Positions 1-6,873 of a stretch of DNA of 12,865 bases are shown here, piece by piece (the first letter of the stretch is position 1; every line of letters begins with the position of its first letter). The notes beneath the pieces are model-generated. The model searched no databases, was not told the DNA's origin, and saw only the letters and a list, made by a program, of their open reading frames with translations. Location: contig DOOY01000269.1 of the NCBI GenBank assembly GCA_003514765.1, positions 1 through 12,865 on the forward strand. The letters run 5' to 3'. The stretch comes from Nitrosomonas sp. (GTDB lineage Bacteria; Pseudomonadota; Gammaproteobacteria; Burkholderiales; Nitrosomonadaceae). The translations under genes and the position numbers were made by a program.

Positions 1-407
1 AACTAGCGGACAAAGCAGGCCAGACCATGGAAGAAGTAGTGGCCGCAGTTCAGAAAGTGACGGATATCATGTCTGATATCGCTACCGCGTCGCATGAGCA
101 AAATTCCGGTATTGAACAGATTAACAATGCCATGACGCATCTGGATAGTGTAACTCATCAGAACGCTTCTCTCGTGCAGGATGTCTCAGAATCGGCGGAA
201 GTACTGCGAAAACAAACGAATAATCTTGCGCAAGCATTTGCCGTACTAAAACTTGACGCCTCAACAACAGATTATGTGAGATTTGACCGGCGCAATCAAC
301 CCAAATTATCCGATATGATAAAACAAAAAAGCAAAAACAGAAGAAGCGGAAATCGCCCATCTAATATACACCGCTTACCGTCTCGCAAAAACAATGCCAT
401 TGTTTAA
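1..407 (+). CDS. Methyl-accepting chemotaxis protein, C-terminal fragment (5' truncated by window edge)
   Basis: This is the 3' end of a chemoreceptor. The reading frame is open from base 3 to the stop at 405-407, so the in-frame ATG at 27 is internal and not a real start. The visible residues form the C-terminal arm of the cytoplasmic coiled-coil signalling domain. Typical MCP phrases are present, such as IATASHEQNSGIEQIN followed by HLDSVTHQNASLVQ, then a helix ending near LAQAFAVLKL. Such proteins pass ligand signals to CheA/CheW. After the helix comes a basic tail of about 50 residues rich in K, R, N and S, with no NWETF-type CheR/CheB docking pentapeptide at the end. The sensor domain lies outside the window, so the ligand cannot be inferred. 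It is on the opposite strand from the polysaccharide cluster and is probably unrelated to it. Confidence 0.93.
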   Translation, partial: LADKAGQTMEEVVAAVQKVTDIMSDIATASHEQNSGIEQINNAMTHLDSVTHQNASLVQDVSESAEVLRKQTNNLAQAFAVLKLDASTTDYVRFDRRNQPKLSDMIKQKSKNRRSGNRPSNIHRLPSRKNNAIV

Positions 408-421
408 ATCACTTGACTTCT

Positions 422-466
422 TAAGCCTAATGAAAATACAAATGTTCTTCAAATATTTCATGCTTA
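422..466 (+). repeat. Imperfect inverted repeat after the chemoreceptor gene, possible weak terminator
   Basis: TAAGC (422-426) pairs with GCTTA (462-466), and ATGAAAATA (430-438) pairs with TATTTCAT (454-461), allowing one bulged A and a 3-nt side bulge. The loop spans about 439-453. It starts 14 bp after the chemoreceptor stop. A short T run (478-482) follows but is about 11 bp away and the stem is AT-rich, so a terminator role is uncertain. Confidence 0.35.
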
Positions 467-541
467 TTACAAGATTCTTTTTGAGGCATATCGCAGCACC
501 CTTAAATATCTATTACGAATATTATCCTGTAAATGTGCTGG

Positions 542-569
542 TTGATTTTATTGATTGATTTGGTATGAT
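542..569 (+). promoter_or_regulatory. Candidate sigma-70 promoter with extended -10 for the NlpC/P60 lipoprotein gene
   Basis: A -35-like TTGATT (542-547) is followed by a 16-bp spacer and TATGAT (564-569). The -10 is preceded by TGG, giving an extended -10 (TG-n-TATGAT). The predicted transcription start is near 576, about 27 bp before the ATG at 603. The motif ATTGAT occurs at 550-555 and 554-559, and its reverse complement ATCAAT at 580-585, so an operator-like inverted repeat overlaps the promoter. This is called from consensus match only. Confidence 0.5.
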
Positions 570-602
570 TCAACTAATGATCAATAGATTTAACATTGAA
601 TT

Positions 603-1109
603 ATGCAGTATGCAAAAAAAGTATATATTTTTTTGATATGTGTCCTGTGTTCGATATTGGCAGCCGGATGTGGTTCTCTACCAGTTAATAAAGCAAATAA
701 TTATCAACTTCAGTCTACACCGCTAGAAAAGTATCCGACTAAGAAAGCAATCATCCACAAATTGTATTATCAACATAAAAAGTGGGAAGGTGTTCGCTAT
801 CAACTGGGTGGCCTAAGTAAAAAAGGCATTGATTGCTCTGGATTTGTACACCTGACCTACAAATCCAAACTAGGCATGTATCTGCCAAGAACAACGCGTC
901 AACAATCAAGATTAGGAAAAGAAATTTACAGGCATGAATTAAAAGCGGGTGACCTTGTTTTCTTCCGAACAGGCCCGACATCTAAACATGTAGGCATTTA
1001 TATAGAAAAAAACAAATTTCTACATGTTTCTCAAAAAAAAGGGGTTACGATATCCCTTTTAGATAACGTATACTGGAAGGCTAAATATTGGAAATCCGTA
1101 AGAGTATAA
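603..1109 (+). CDS. NlpC/P60 family lipoprotein, predicted cell-wall peptidase
   Basis: The 168-residue product is a small secreted lipoprotein with an NlpC/P60 cysteine peptidase domain. Residues 1-23 form a lipoprotein signal peptide (KK near the N-terminus, hydrophobic core, lipobox LAAGC with Cys23 as the lipidation site). The catalytic domain covers about residues 55-168. The nucleophile Cys78 lies in DCSGF, the general-base His129 in KHVGIY, and a third polar residue, His141, in FLHVS. Family members usually cut the D-Glu to diamino-acid bond in peptidoglycan stem peptides, so a role in wall remodelling or hydrolysis is likely, in the periplasm and anchored to a membrane. The length is normal for Spr/NlpC-like proteins with a short linker and no SH3 domain. 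No good Shine-Dalgarno sequence precedes the ATG at 603, but a later start would damage the signal peptide. It appears monocistronic. Confidence 0.9.
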   Translation: MQYAKKVYIFLICVLCSILAAGCGSLPVNKANNYQLQSTPLEKYPTKKAIIHKLYYQHKKWEGVRYQLGGLSKKGIDCSGFVHLTYKSKLGMYLPRTTRQQSRLGKEIYRHELKAGDLVFFRTGPTSKHVGIYIEKNKFLHVSQKKGVTISLLDNVYWKAKYWKSVRV

Positions 1110-1624
1110 TTTGATACGCAGATTAGTGCTTATTATCGCCCAGCGCTGCTTGTGATAATTTCCGCACAGCAATGTGAGTATTTCAACATCCATTTCCTTC
1201 TTTTTTACTACAACCGAATTTTTGCATTTTTTTGATGCCTTTATTCATGATATAAATGGGCGTTTTCCTGATTTCATTCAGTGGCTTTGCTTTTCTGCGT
1301 CTAAAGCCACACTAAACCCGATGAAACCAGAATTAACTCCGGCTCTAATAAAAACAGGCATATATGTCAATATCGCAGGAATCCCATTTACCGGGGCCTC
1401 GTTATCATCCTGTCTGGATAGTCTTTATATTTAGACGATACCTGGCATTTTTACTCATTGCAGGTTTTGTATATTGAAACAATTTCAAATGAAACCGGAA
1501 GCAGCAATCACTTAGCCGAATATTTGGAAATCTATCCGAGGCCTATCGGTGTGGTGTACAACGTTGGTTATTATAGTATAGAAAGAAGCACACAAATTTG
1601 AATCTGGTTTTTTAAAGGAATCTG
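1110..1624. other. About 515 bp without a convincing gene
   Basis: No recognisable protein, RNA gene or insertion-sequence end was found here. The longest frame is a GTG-initiated 86-codon + strand frame at 1174-1434, with no Shine-Dalgarno sequence and an unfamiliar, F/T/S-rich product. A second + strand frame is open from about 1422 to the TGA near 1600 and has no ATG start. Its product includes ETGSSNHLAEYLEIYPRP and looks protein-like. Because the second frame begins where the first ends, in another phase, a decayed gene is possible. Two inverted repeats are also present: ATTATC/GATAAT at 1132-1159 enclosing the palindrome CAGCGCTG, and an 8-bp stem at 1281-1310. The final bases carry the ribosome binding site of the next gene. 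Confidence 0.4.
1281..1310. repeat. Perfect 8-bp inverted repeat (hairpin)
   Basis: GTGGCTTT (1281-1288) and AAAGCCAC (1303-1310) are exact reverse complements separated by 14 bases. No T tract follows on either strand, so it is not a typical intrinsic terminator. Its role is unknown. Confidence 0.5.
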
Positions 1625-1942
1625 ATGAGAGAAGAAATTAAGCAGTCTTTACAAAAAAATGAAATTTTAGTGCGTGGACTTTTTATGCTTTTTTTTATTG
1701 TGATCTACAGCATTTCAAAATTTCTCATCGTTGGCATTATGTTATTCCAACTCGCTGCGGTCTTACTCGCTGAAAAACCAAACGAACAAATACTCAAGTT
1801 TTCGCAAAATTTGAGTATTTATATTTACCAGATTGTCCAATTCCTATCGTTTAATAATGAGCAGCGTCCCTTTCCGTTTAGTAAATGGCCTGATGGCACA
1901 ACAAGTTCATCTGTTGAAGTCAAGTCAGACCAAAATGAGTAA
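1625..1942 (+). CDS. DUF4389 family small membrane protein
   Basis: This 105-residue protein matches the pattern of the DUF4389 family, whose function is not established. It has a charged N-terminus with a basic arginine (about 1-18), a hydrophobic stretch at about 19-49 long enough for one or two membrane segments, an amphipathic section rich in I, Y and Q (about 55-75), and the characteristic RPFPFSKWP motif at 81-89. The tail is polar and acidic. AAAGGA (1614-1619) lies 5 nt before the ATG and is a good ribosome binding site that fixes the start. The gene converges on the glycosyltransferase gene, with 53 bp between the two stop codons. Location at the XrtA locus border may be coincidence. 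A competing frame at 1833-2021 overlaps it but has no supporting features. Confidence 0.82.
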   Translation: MREEIKQSLQKNEILVRGLFMLFFIVIYSISKFLIVGIMLFQLAAVLLAEKPNEQILKFSQNLSIYIYQIVQFLSFNNEQRPFPFSKWPDGTTSSSVEVKSDQNE

Positions 1943-1969
1943 TCGAGTCGCTACCGATTCAGGCTCAAC

Positions 1970-1993
1970 TCCCAAGCAAAATTGTTCTTGGGA
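1970..1993. terminator. Hairpin between convergent genes, candidate bidirectional terminator
   Basis: TCCCAAG (1970-1976) pairs perfectly with CTTGGGA (1987-1993) around a 10-nt loop. It lies between the stop of the DUF4389 gene (1942) and the stop of the glycosyltransferase gene (1996). The + strand continues into a moderately T-rich stretch, while the - strand lacks a U tract. Position supports a terminator role more strongly than sequence does. Confidence 0.45.
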
Positions 1994-1995
1994 AA

Positions 1996-3147
1996 TCATT
2001 TCGCTTTTACCAAACGCATAACGCGATCATAGACATCAAGATAATTGTTAATCATAGTTCCCATGCTAAATTCGGTCTCAATTTTTCGTTGTGCTGACCT
2101 GCCATGCGCATCCAGTAATTGAGGATTTTTATAATATGCTAGAATAGCTTCCATCAGGTCTGTTGTATTGTTGGGCGTGATTAATATGCCGGTTTGTCCC
2201 TCTTCGACTAGCTCAAAATTCCCACCAACACGTGTTGCCACAACGGGCAACCCACTGGACATGGCCTCCAAAATAGTATTTGAGATACCTTCGCCCAGAG
2301 AAGGCAACACAAACACATTCATCATGCGCATAAACTCAGGAATGTCAGAACGCTCACCCGGGAACCAGACAACATCTTCTGCACAAGCTTTCTGTACTAA
2401 ACTTACACATTCGTGACGAGTACTGCCATTGCCAACTATCATAAGTCGTAAACGTTTACGAGTATCCGGTATTTTCTCGATAATAAGTAAAAACGCGCGT
2501 ACCAAATTCGGGTAATCCTTTACTGCTTCCAATCGCCCTACACTACCAATTACAAAAGTATTATCTGTAAAAAAATCTTTCGGACTCAGTTCACAATGCT
2601 TTGGCAATCCGGGAGAAAACCGATGGTTATCAACACCATTATAAATTTGGCTAATACGATTCGACGACACACCAAGCAAATTGACTAACCACGCTTCCAG
2701 ATCTTTACTGACAGTAATGAAATGGTCTACAAATGGGTAGATTACTTTACGTAACAAATTATATTTATAATTTTCACCTTTTAGATCTGAAATATCACGG
2801 CCATGTTCACTGTGTACACGTATTTTAATTCGCGCTGCAACAGCTATTAACTGTGCTTCTAAAGCTGCAAGATTACGTGTATGTACGATATCAGGCTTCA
2901 GTTTACGAAGCACTTTAAAAAGTTTGTAATATAACTTTAAATCATATCCCGCACGTTTATTCAGAGCAATTATTTCGACATCATCCCTGATTATTCGATA
3001 TCTATAATCAGTATAGTTTTCAAGGCAAATAATAACGTGGCGATAACGTTCCCGTGGAATTTTGTTAATCAGGTTTACCAATCCATTTTCTAGTCCACCG
3101 ACATCAAGGCGGTGAATAATATGCGCAATTAATGGCGGATTTTTCAT
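1996..3147 (-). CDS. GT4-family glycosyltransferase, XrtA/PEP-CTERM-associated (TIGR03088 type)
   Basis: The 383-residue product is a GT-B fold retaining glycosyltransferase of family 4. The N-terminal acceptor domain (about 1-185) has GGLEN (17-21), a glycine-rich entry loop motif, plus HTRN (89-92), HSEHGRD (112-118) and YNGVD (169-173). The C-terminal nucleotide-sugar domain begins with GSVGRLEAVKDY (201-212). It contains the E-x7-E signature (Glu286 and Glu294 in GEGISNTILEAM), followed by PVVATRVGGNFELVEEG. It should add a sugar to the lipid-linked repeat unit at the cytoplasmic face; donor and acceptor cannot be read from sequence. It is the last gene of the - strand cluster, 92 bp after the exosortase gene. 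No clear Shine-Dalgarno sequence precedes its ATG. The TIGR03088 assignment rests on similarity to that family and on its place beside xrtA. Confidence 0.92.
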   Translation of the reverse strand: MKNPPLIAHIIHRLDVGGLENGLVNLINKIPRERYRHVIICLENYTDYRYRIIRDDVEIIALNKRAGYDLKLYYKLFKVLRKLKPDIVHTRNLAALEAQLIAVAARIKIRVHSEHGRDISDLKGENYKYNLLRKVIYPFVDHFITVSKDLEAWLVNLLGVSSNRISQIYNGVDNHRFSPGLPKHCELSPKDFFTDNTFVIGSVGRLEAVKDYPNLVRAFLLIIEKIPDTRKRLRLMIVGNGSTRHECVSLVQKACAEDVVWFPGERSDIPEFMRMMNVFVLPSLGEGISNTILEAMSSGLPVVATRVGGNFELVEEGQTGILITPNNTTDLMEAILAYYKNPQLLDAHGRSAQRKIETEFSMGTMINNYLDVYDRVMRLVKAK

Positions 3148-3192
3148 AACTGAATCATGCCGAGTCAGGAACTAACATAAAGTAGTTAAATG

Positions 3193-3220
3193 TTTTTCGC
3201 AATCGATGAAATTGCAAAAA
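3193..3220. repeat. Inverted repeat in the xrtA to glycosyltransferase gap
   Basis: TTTTT-C-GCAAT (3193-3203) pairs with ATTGC-AAAAA (3211-3220) around a 7-nt loop, with a single bulged C at 3198. It lies 20 bp after the exosortase stop on the - strand. The stem is flanked by T/A runs that pair with each other, so it is not a standard terminator. It could be an RNA-processing or attenuation element, or chance in AT-rich DNA. Confidence 0.35.
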
Positions 3221-3239
3221 ATTTCAATATAAAATAGCG

Positions 3240-4799
3240 TTACTGCTCGCTGATGTCTTCCAACCCATTTGAAATCGCAGGCAGCATGTCTGTAAGAAAC
3301 TGCCGAAGTATAGGAATTGCCTCAGCCGGTTGCACTTCGTAGGGCGCGACAATCATAATCTCTGCTCCCATATCATTACCGGACAATAATCTATTTCTAG
3401 CCAACAGGGCTTTAGCCATATAAGGATTGATAGTCTCATCACCACCTAAAACATACCAGCTCCAGATCAACAAGTTACGAGAGCGAGAACGTAATTGAGC
3501 CTGACGAATTGTCACATCACGAGAATTAATCATAACTGATCGTTTAGCCTCGTGTATTTTTCTCCAAGGAGAATCCATTTCCGGTACCAATACATTGCCA
3601 GAATTAATCAGCTCATTACCTTGTCGTTGATTATAGTAGTAGGTCACATACAAGCTAACCATCTTGTTTTCATTATTGATATAATGCTGTTCAAATTTCC
3701 CCGGATCACCGATATAAATTGGTTTCCAGTCTGATACCGGATTACTGGCAATATGCCATTTATTATCTGGAAGGTAAAAACTGAATTCTGATTGCACATA
3801 ATCCACATCCTCTTCCAGATACGCCGCATAAATGGGCCAAATGGATGTAATAATTAATGCCGCACAAGTAATTAAAATTGTTTTCTTATTGGAAGCAAAA
3901 CTGTTTCCGGTTTCAACCAATTGTTTTTCAGAGTAGTTTTTATTGGCTACTTCATTGTTGTCCTCGCGCCACAAAGACCCTACCCAAAATAGCAGCAACA
4001 TGACAAAGCCAAAAAAAACCCATCCATAAATGAGATGGTCTACACCGACGGCTAACTGCATATCGCTTAAATGCCCGGTCATTACGATTAAATAGGCACG
4101 AACACCATTGGCAAAAATAGGCACAGCAATTGAAAAAGCAATAAATATCAGTCGCCTGTTTAAACTTCGATATGTTAAATATGCATAAAGCGTTCCCAGG
4201 GTAACTGATGCAATTAGATAACGTAATCCGCTGCAGGCTTCTACTACAGACCAGTTTCCAGTTGGAAGTGAGAAAAATGTGCCTTCCCGATAAACGGGTA
4301 TACCACTCAGCTGTAATGCACCAACTGTAAAATCAGCTGTAAAATTAATCAGCGGCGGTATTAGAACATCACCAAATGGAACCGCAAAAAAAAGATAACC
4401 CAAAGGAAAGGCCATAGCAAACATGGCCCTGTAGCCCATAATAACCGCCACAACAACCGGCAGCATAGCAACAAGAATATATTGCGCCAATACCTGAACA
4501 CTTGCCAGCTCTGATATCAACCAGAGAAAACCCAATACACATAAACCCATAAGTGCAGTTGGACTTGGTTGTTGATCGAGCGCAACAATACTTCCCCTCT
4601 TGGTCCAGATCAGATAAATAACAAACGGCAATATAAGAAAGCCATGCGCATAGGTATCCGACCGATACCAAGTTGCAACCATAGACCAAGCTGTCTCATG
4701 ATAAATTATCAAAATTCCGGTGACAGCCAGAATCGTCATTAAAGCAGCCAGACCGATGGGGTTCCGATTTAAATTTTCAGTAGAACTCAAAGTATTCAT
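3240..4799 (-). CDS. xrtA: Exosortase A fused to a C-terminal EpsI domain
   Basis: This 519-residue inner-membrane protein has two parts. Residues about 15-275 are the exosortase domain, a multi-pass membrane protein. The proposed catalytic residues are all present: Cys189 in VEACSGLRYL, Arg234 in FANGVRAYLIV and His255 in GVDHLIYGW. Exosortases are thought to cleave PEP-CTERM sorting signals and transfer the protein onward, like sortases in Gram-positive bacteria. After a polar linker (about 276-305) comes one more membrane segment (about 309-327) and a soluble domain of about 190 residues that resembles EpsI (TIGR02914), a partner in methanolan-type exopolysaccharide loci whose role is unclear. 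The motif VSLYVTYYYNQRQGNEL fits EpsI proteins. An AAGGT ribosome binding site lies about 11 nt before the ATG. A 149-bp AT-rich gap separates it from the upstream femAB-like gene, so partly independent expression is possible. I saw no strong promoter there. Confidence 0.95.
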   Translation of the reverse strand: MNTLSSTENLNRNPIGLAALMTILAVTGILIIYHETAWSMVATWYRSDTYAHGFLILPFVIYLIWTKRGSIVALDQQPSPTALMGLCVLGFLWLISELASVQVLAQYILVAMLPVVVAVIMGYRAMFAMAFPLGYLFFAVPFGDVLIPPLINFTADFTVGALQLSGIPVYREGTFFSLPTGNWSVVEACSGLRYLIASVTLGTLYAYLTYRSLNRRLIFIAFSIAVPIFANGVRAYLIVMTGHLSDMQLAVGVDHLIYGWVFFGFVMLLLFWVGSLWREDNNEVANKNYSEKQLVETGNSFASNKKTILITCAALIITSIWPIYAAYLEEDVDYVQSEFSFYLPDNKWHIASNPVSDWKPIYIGDPGKFEQHYINNENKMVSLYVTYYYNQRQGNELINSGNVLVPEMDSPWRKIHEAKRSVMINSRDVTIRQAQLRSRSRNLLIWSWYVLGGDETINPYMAKALLARNRLLSGNDMGAEIMIVAPYEVQPAEAIPILRQFLTDMLPAISNGLEDISEQ

Positions 4800-4948
4800 G
4801 CGGGACTTTTACCTTATTAAAAAATAAACAGTTCTCTAATGGATTTTGGTTCTCCCAATTTCAGTTTCCAACAGTTTAGAAAGCTGCGATTATTTTTTAA
4901 AATCAGACATTTAATAATAATTTTTTGCAACCAAACAAAAAATGAAAC

Positions 4949-6019
4949 TTAACCCAGGTTTTTAACAATATATGGGCCAATCAGATTAGCCATTGAAAGC
5001 GGCAATTTCTGCCAAGCCTGAATAAAAATCTTATATTTAGGGTTAGAGGGATTATGACTTGGCACTTGTGAAGACTTAATAAATTGATATTCATAATGCA
5101 GCGGTTGTGCTTCAAATCCCCAGTTTTTTTTGAAGCTATATGATCCAGAGTCACGCTTACTGCGGCCAAAATCAAACGTTTTATAACCCCTTTCACAACT
5201 GCGTTTCATAAGTTCCCAATACATTAAATCGTTAGCAGCCAGTTTTCTTGCATCATCCGTCCCTCCTCCATAATAAGGTAATACTTCATCCCGAAAATAA
5301 AAACTCATCACACTGCTGATTGTTTTACCATCTTTAGTAATTGTCAGAAGCTCACAATCCTCAGCAAATATTTCCTTAAGTAATTGAAAGTACTTTTTTG
5401 CAAAAACAGGGGTACCTAGTCGATGCACACTGCGCGAATAAGCATAAAAGAAACGTTCAACATCTTCGTCAACAGCAGTTCCAAGCTCGTATTTAAGGCC
5501 TTTGCGCACCATTGCGCGTTGTTTACGCGGTATTGTCAGCAAATTCTTCTCAACATCTGGATCGATTGCCTTGCGAAAAGTGACATGGAGATCCTTGCGC
5601 GGCCAATCAAGATGCACGGGGCATATATTACGATACTCCAGATAATCGACTTGTTTCTGGCACGCCAGCTCCTGTGCCGCCAATTCAAGCTCTTTGCGTG
5701 CAACATCATTATTTGCTGCTATGCCACCATAAACACAAAATGGCAACGAACTGAGCGAATGCCCGAAAAGAAAACTCTTGATCTCTGCTAGAGGCAAAAC
5801 TCCTTGAATTTCTCCATTTTTTTCTGCATACAAAAACCGGGTTTCATGACTAAAAGCCTGTTCAATAACATTCTTCCACCCAGCTCGATGAAAAAAAGTC
5901 GCCTCAGGACATGCCTCGACAAACCGATCCCAGCGCATCTTGTCTTTCGGTTGCATTTCATGAATAGACACCTGCATCGCAGGATCATCAGAATGGGATA
6001 TTTCATCTAACGCACTCAT
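4949..6019 (-). CDS. FemAB-like GNAT-fold protein, XrtA/PEP-CTERM-associated (TIGR03019 type)
   Basis: The 356-residue protein belongs to the FemAB/GNAT-like group that accompanies XrtA loci. FemAB relatives transfer amino acids from aminoacyl-tRNA to peptidoglycan precursors; other GNAT-like members transfer acyl groups. The substrate here is unknown, and a modification of the polysaccharide or its anchor is an inference. Visible landmarks are RWDRFVEACPEATFFHRAGW (29-48), IPRKQRAMVRKGLKY (163-177), SRSVHRLGTPVFAKKYF (195-211), then YYGGGTDDARKLAANDLMYWELM (249-271), a core motif of this group, and FDFGRSKRDSGSYSFKKNWG (282-301). No signal peptide is seen, so it is probably cytoplasmic. Its ATG lies 2 bp after the deacetylase stop, indicating an operon. 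GAGG is about 13 nt upstream, rather far, so translational coupling is likely. Confidence 0.9.
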   Translation of the reverse strand: MSALDEISHSDDPAMQVSIHEMQPKDKMRWDRFVEACPEATFFHRAGWKNVIEQAFSHETRFLYAEKNGEIQGVLPLAEIKSFLFGHSLSSLPFCVYGGIAANNDVARKELELAAQELACQKQVDYLEYRNICPVHLDWPRKDLHVTFRKAIDPDVEKNLLTIPRKQRAMVRKGLKYELGTAVDEDVERFFYAYSRSVHRLGTPVFAKKYFQLLKEIFAEDCELLTITKDGKTISSVMSFYFRDEVLPYYGGGTDDARKLAANDLMYWELMKRSCERGYKTFDFGRSKRDSGSYSFKKNWGFEAQPLHYEYQFIKSSQVPSHNPSNPKYKIFIQAWQKLPLSMANLIGPYIVKNLG

Positions 6020-6021
6020 TT

Positions 6022-6873
6022 TTAACGGGAATCCTCTTCTACAAGAAAAATTTTATCCATTCTATTCCATATAAAATCATGAGTAAGTGTTCTCAGTCTT
6101 TTTTCCATACGATGCAAATTAAGATAATGCCGGAAACGGGTTTTATAGCCAATACCGCTTTGGCGTGGCTGTTGAGTATCAATTTCCCAAGGGTGAAAAT
6201 AAAAAATTGCCGCACGAGATTCAACAGTATTCAATCTATTGATAAACCATTTTGAAACCGGGTATGGCCAGAGGCGAAAATAGCCGCCCCCGCCCGCAGG
6301 CAAATTTCGTCCCCATAAACGTATTGTCGTTACGGGCAATTCAAGTATTCCACTTTCACCTCTTGGATAATTTGCGAATCTTGGGGCATCGGGCACGCCA
6401 TAATGATCATGTTGCACCGGATAAATGCTAGAGCTATATCGATATCCAGCTTCAGCCAAGCAATCCAAAGCCCATAAATTATGGTTATTGATTGAAAAAC
6501 TTGGTGCGCGGTAGCCTTGTACAACTTGACCGCTAATATCCTCTAACAGCATTTTACAACGACTAATATCTTCTTTAAATTCCGCTTGAGTCAGATCTGT
6601 AACGCGGGCATGCCCCCAACCATGGCTTGCCAATTCATGGCCATTATCAACCATGCGCCTGATCATTTCCGGGTAGCGCTCAGCAATCCAACCCAAGGTA
6701 AAAAACGTCGCTTTTATTTGCTTTTCGTCCAGCAAGCTCAGTATTCTGTCCATACTGCTTTCTATTCTGCATGGAATGCTATCCCATGATTCCCGAGGAA
6801 TGTGTTTCTCGAAAGCTGAAACCTGAAAATAGTCCTCGACATCAATCGTCATAGCATTACTTACTTGGTTCAT
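6022..6873 (-). CDS. XrtA-system polysaccharide deacetylase (NodB fold, DUF3473; TIGR03006 type)
   Basis: The 283-residue product is a carbohydrate esterase family 4 enzyme expected to remove N-acetyl groups from amino sugars in the exopolysaccharide. The first catalytic motif is TIDVEDYFQVSAF (9-21), with Asp11 and Asp14 as candidate base and metal ligands. The metal-binding histidines are His84 and His88 in SHGWGH. RAPSFS (122-127) is motif 3, and FYFHPWEID (224-232) carries the late conserved histidine. The segment GRNLPAGGGGYFRLWPYP (188-205) and the C-terminal part fit DUF3473. There is no obvious signal peptide, so it may act on lipid-linked precursors in the cytoplasm or reach its substrate by an unusual route. 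Its ATG overlaps the TGA of the ATPase gene by 4 bp (ATGA), a sign of translational coupling. Confidence 0.94.
   Translation of the reverse strand: MNQVSNAMTIDVEDYFQVSAFEKHIPRESWDSIPCRIESSMDRILSLLDEKQIKATFFTLGWIAERYPEMIRRMVDNGHELASHGWGHARVTDLTQAEFKEDISRCKMLLEDISGQVVQGYRAPSFSINNHNLWALDCLAEAGYRYSSSIYPVQHDHYGVPDAPRFANYPRGESGILELPVTTIRLWGRNLPAGGGGYFRLWPYPVSKWFINRLNTVESRAAIFYFHPWEIDTQQPRQSGIGYKTRFRHYLNLHRMEKRLRTLTHDFIWNRMDKIFLVEEDSR

Noticed and set aside
1060..1193. Short - strand frame of about 44 codons with AAGGAA-like sequence before an ATG
   Set aside because: It runs antisense into the 3' end of the NlpC/P60 gene, is very short and has no known features, so chance is more likely.
1174..1434. 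86-codon + strand frame as a real gene
   Set aside because: It starts with GTG, has no Shine-Dalgarno sequence, and its product is F/T/S-rich with no recognisable motif. It is kept only as part of the unexplained region.
1833..2021. 62-codon + strand frame overlapping the DUF4389 gene
   Set aside because: It overlaps a gene with a good ribosome binding site and a family motif, crosses the convergent hairpin and has no support of its own.
4369..4689. 106-codon - strand frame inside the exosortase gene
   Set aside because: It is a shifted frame of the xrtA coding sequence. The Cys/Gly/Tyr-rich product is an artefact of reading hydrophobic codons out of phase.
4800..4948. Promoter for xrtA in the 149-bp gap (TTGCAA ... 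TCTGAT, 17-bp spacing)
   Set aside because: Both boxes match only about four of six consensus positions in very AT-rich DNA, so this is not distinguishable from chance.
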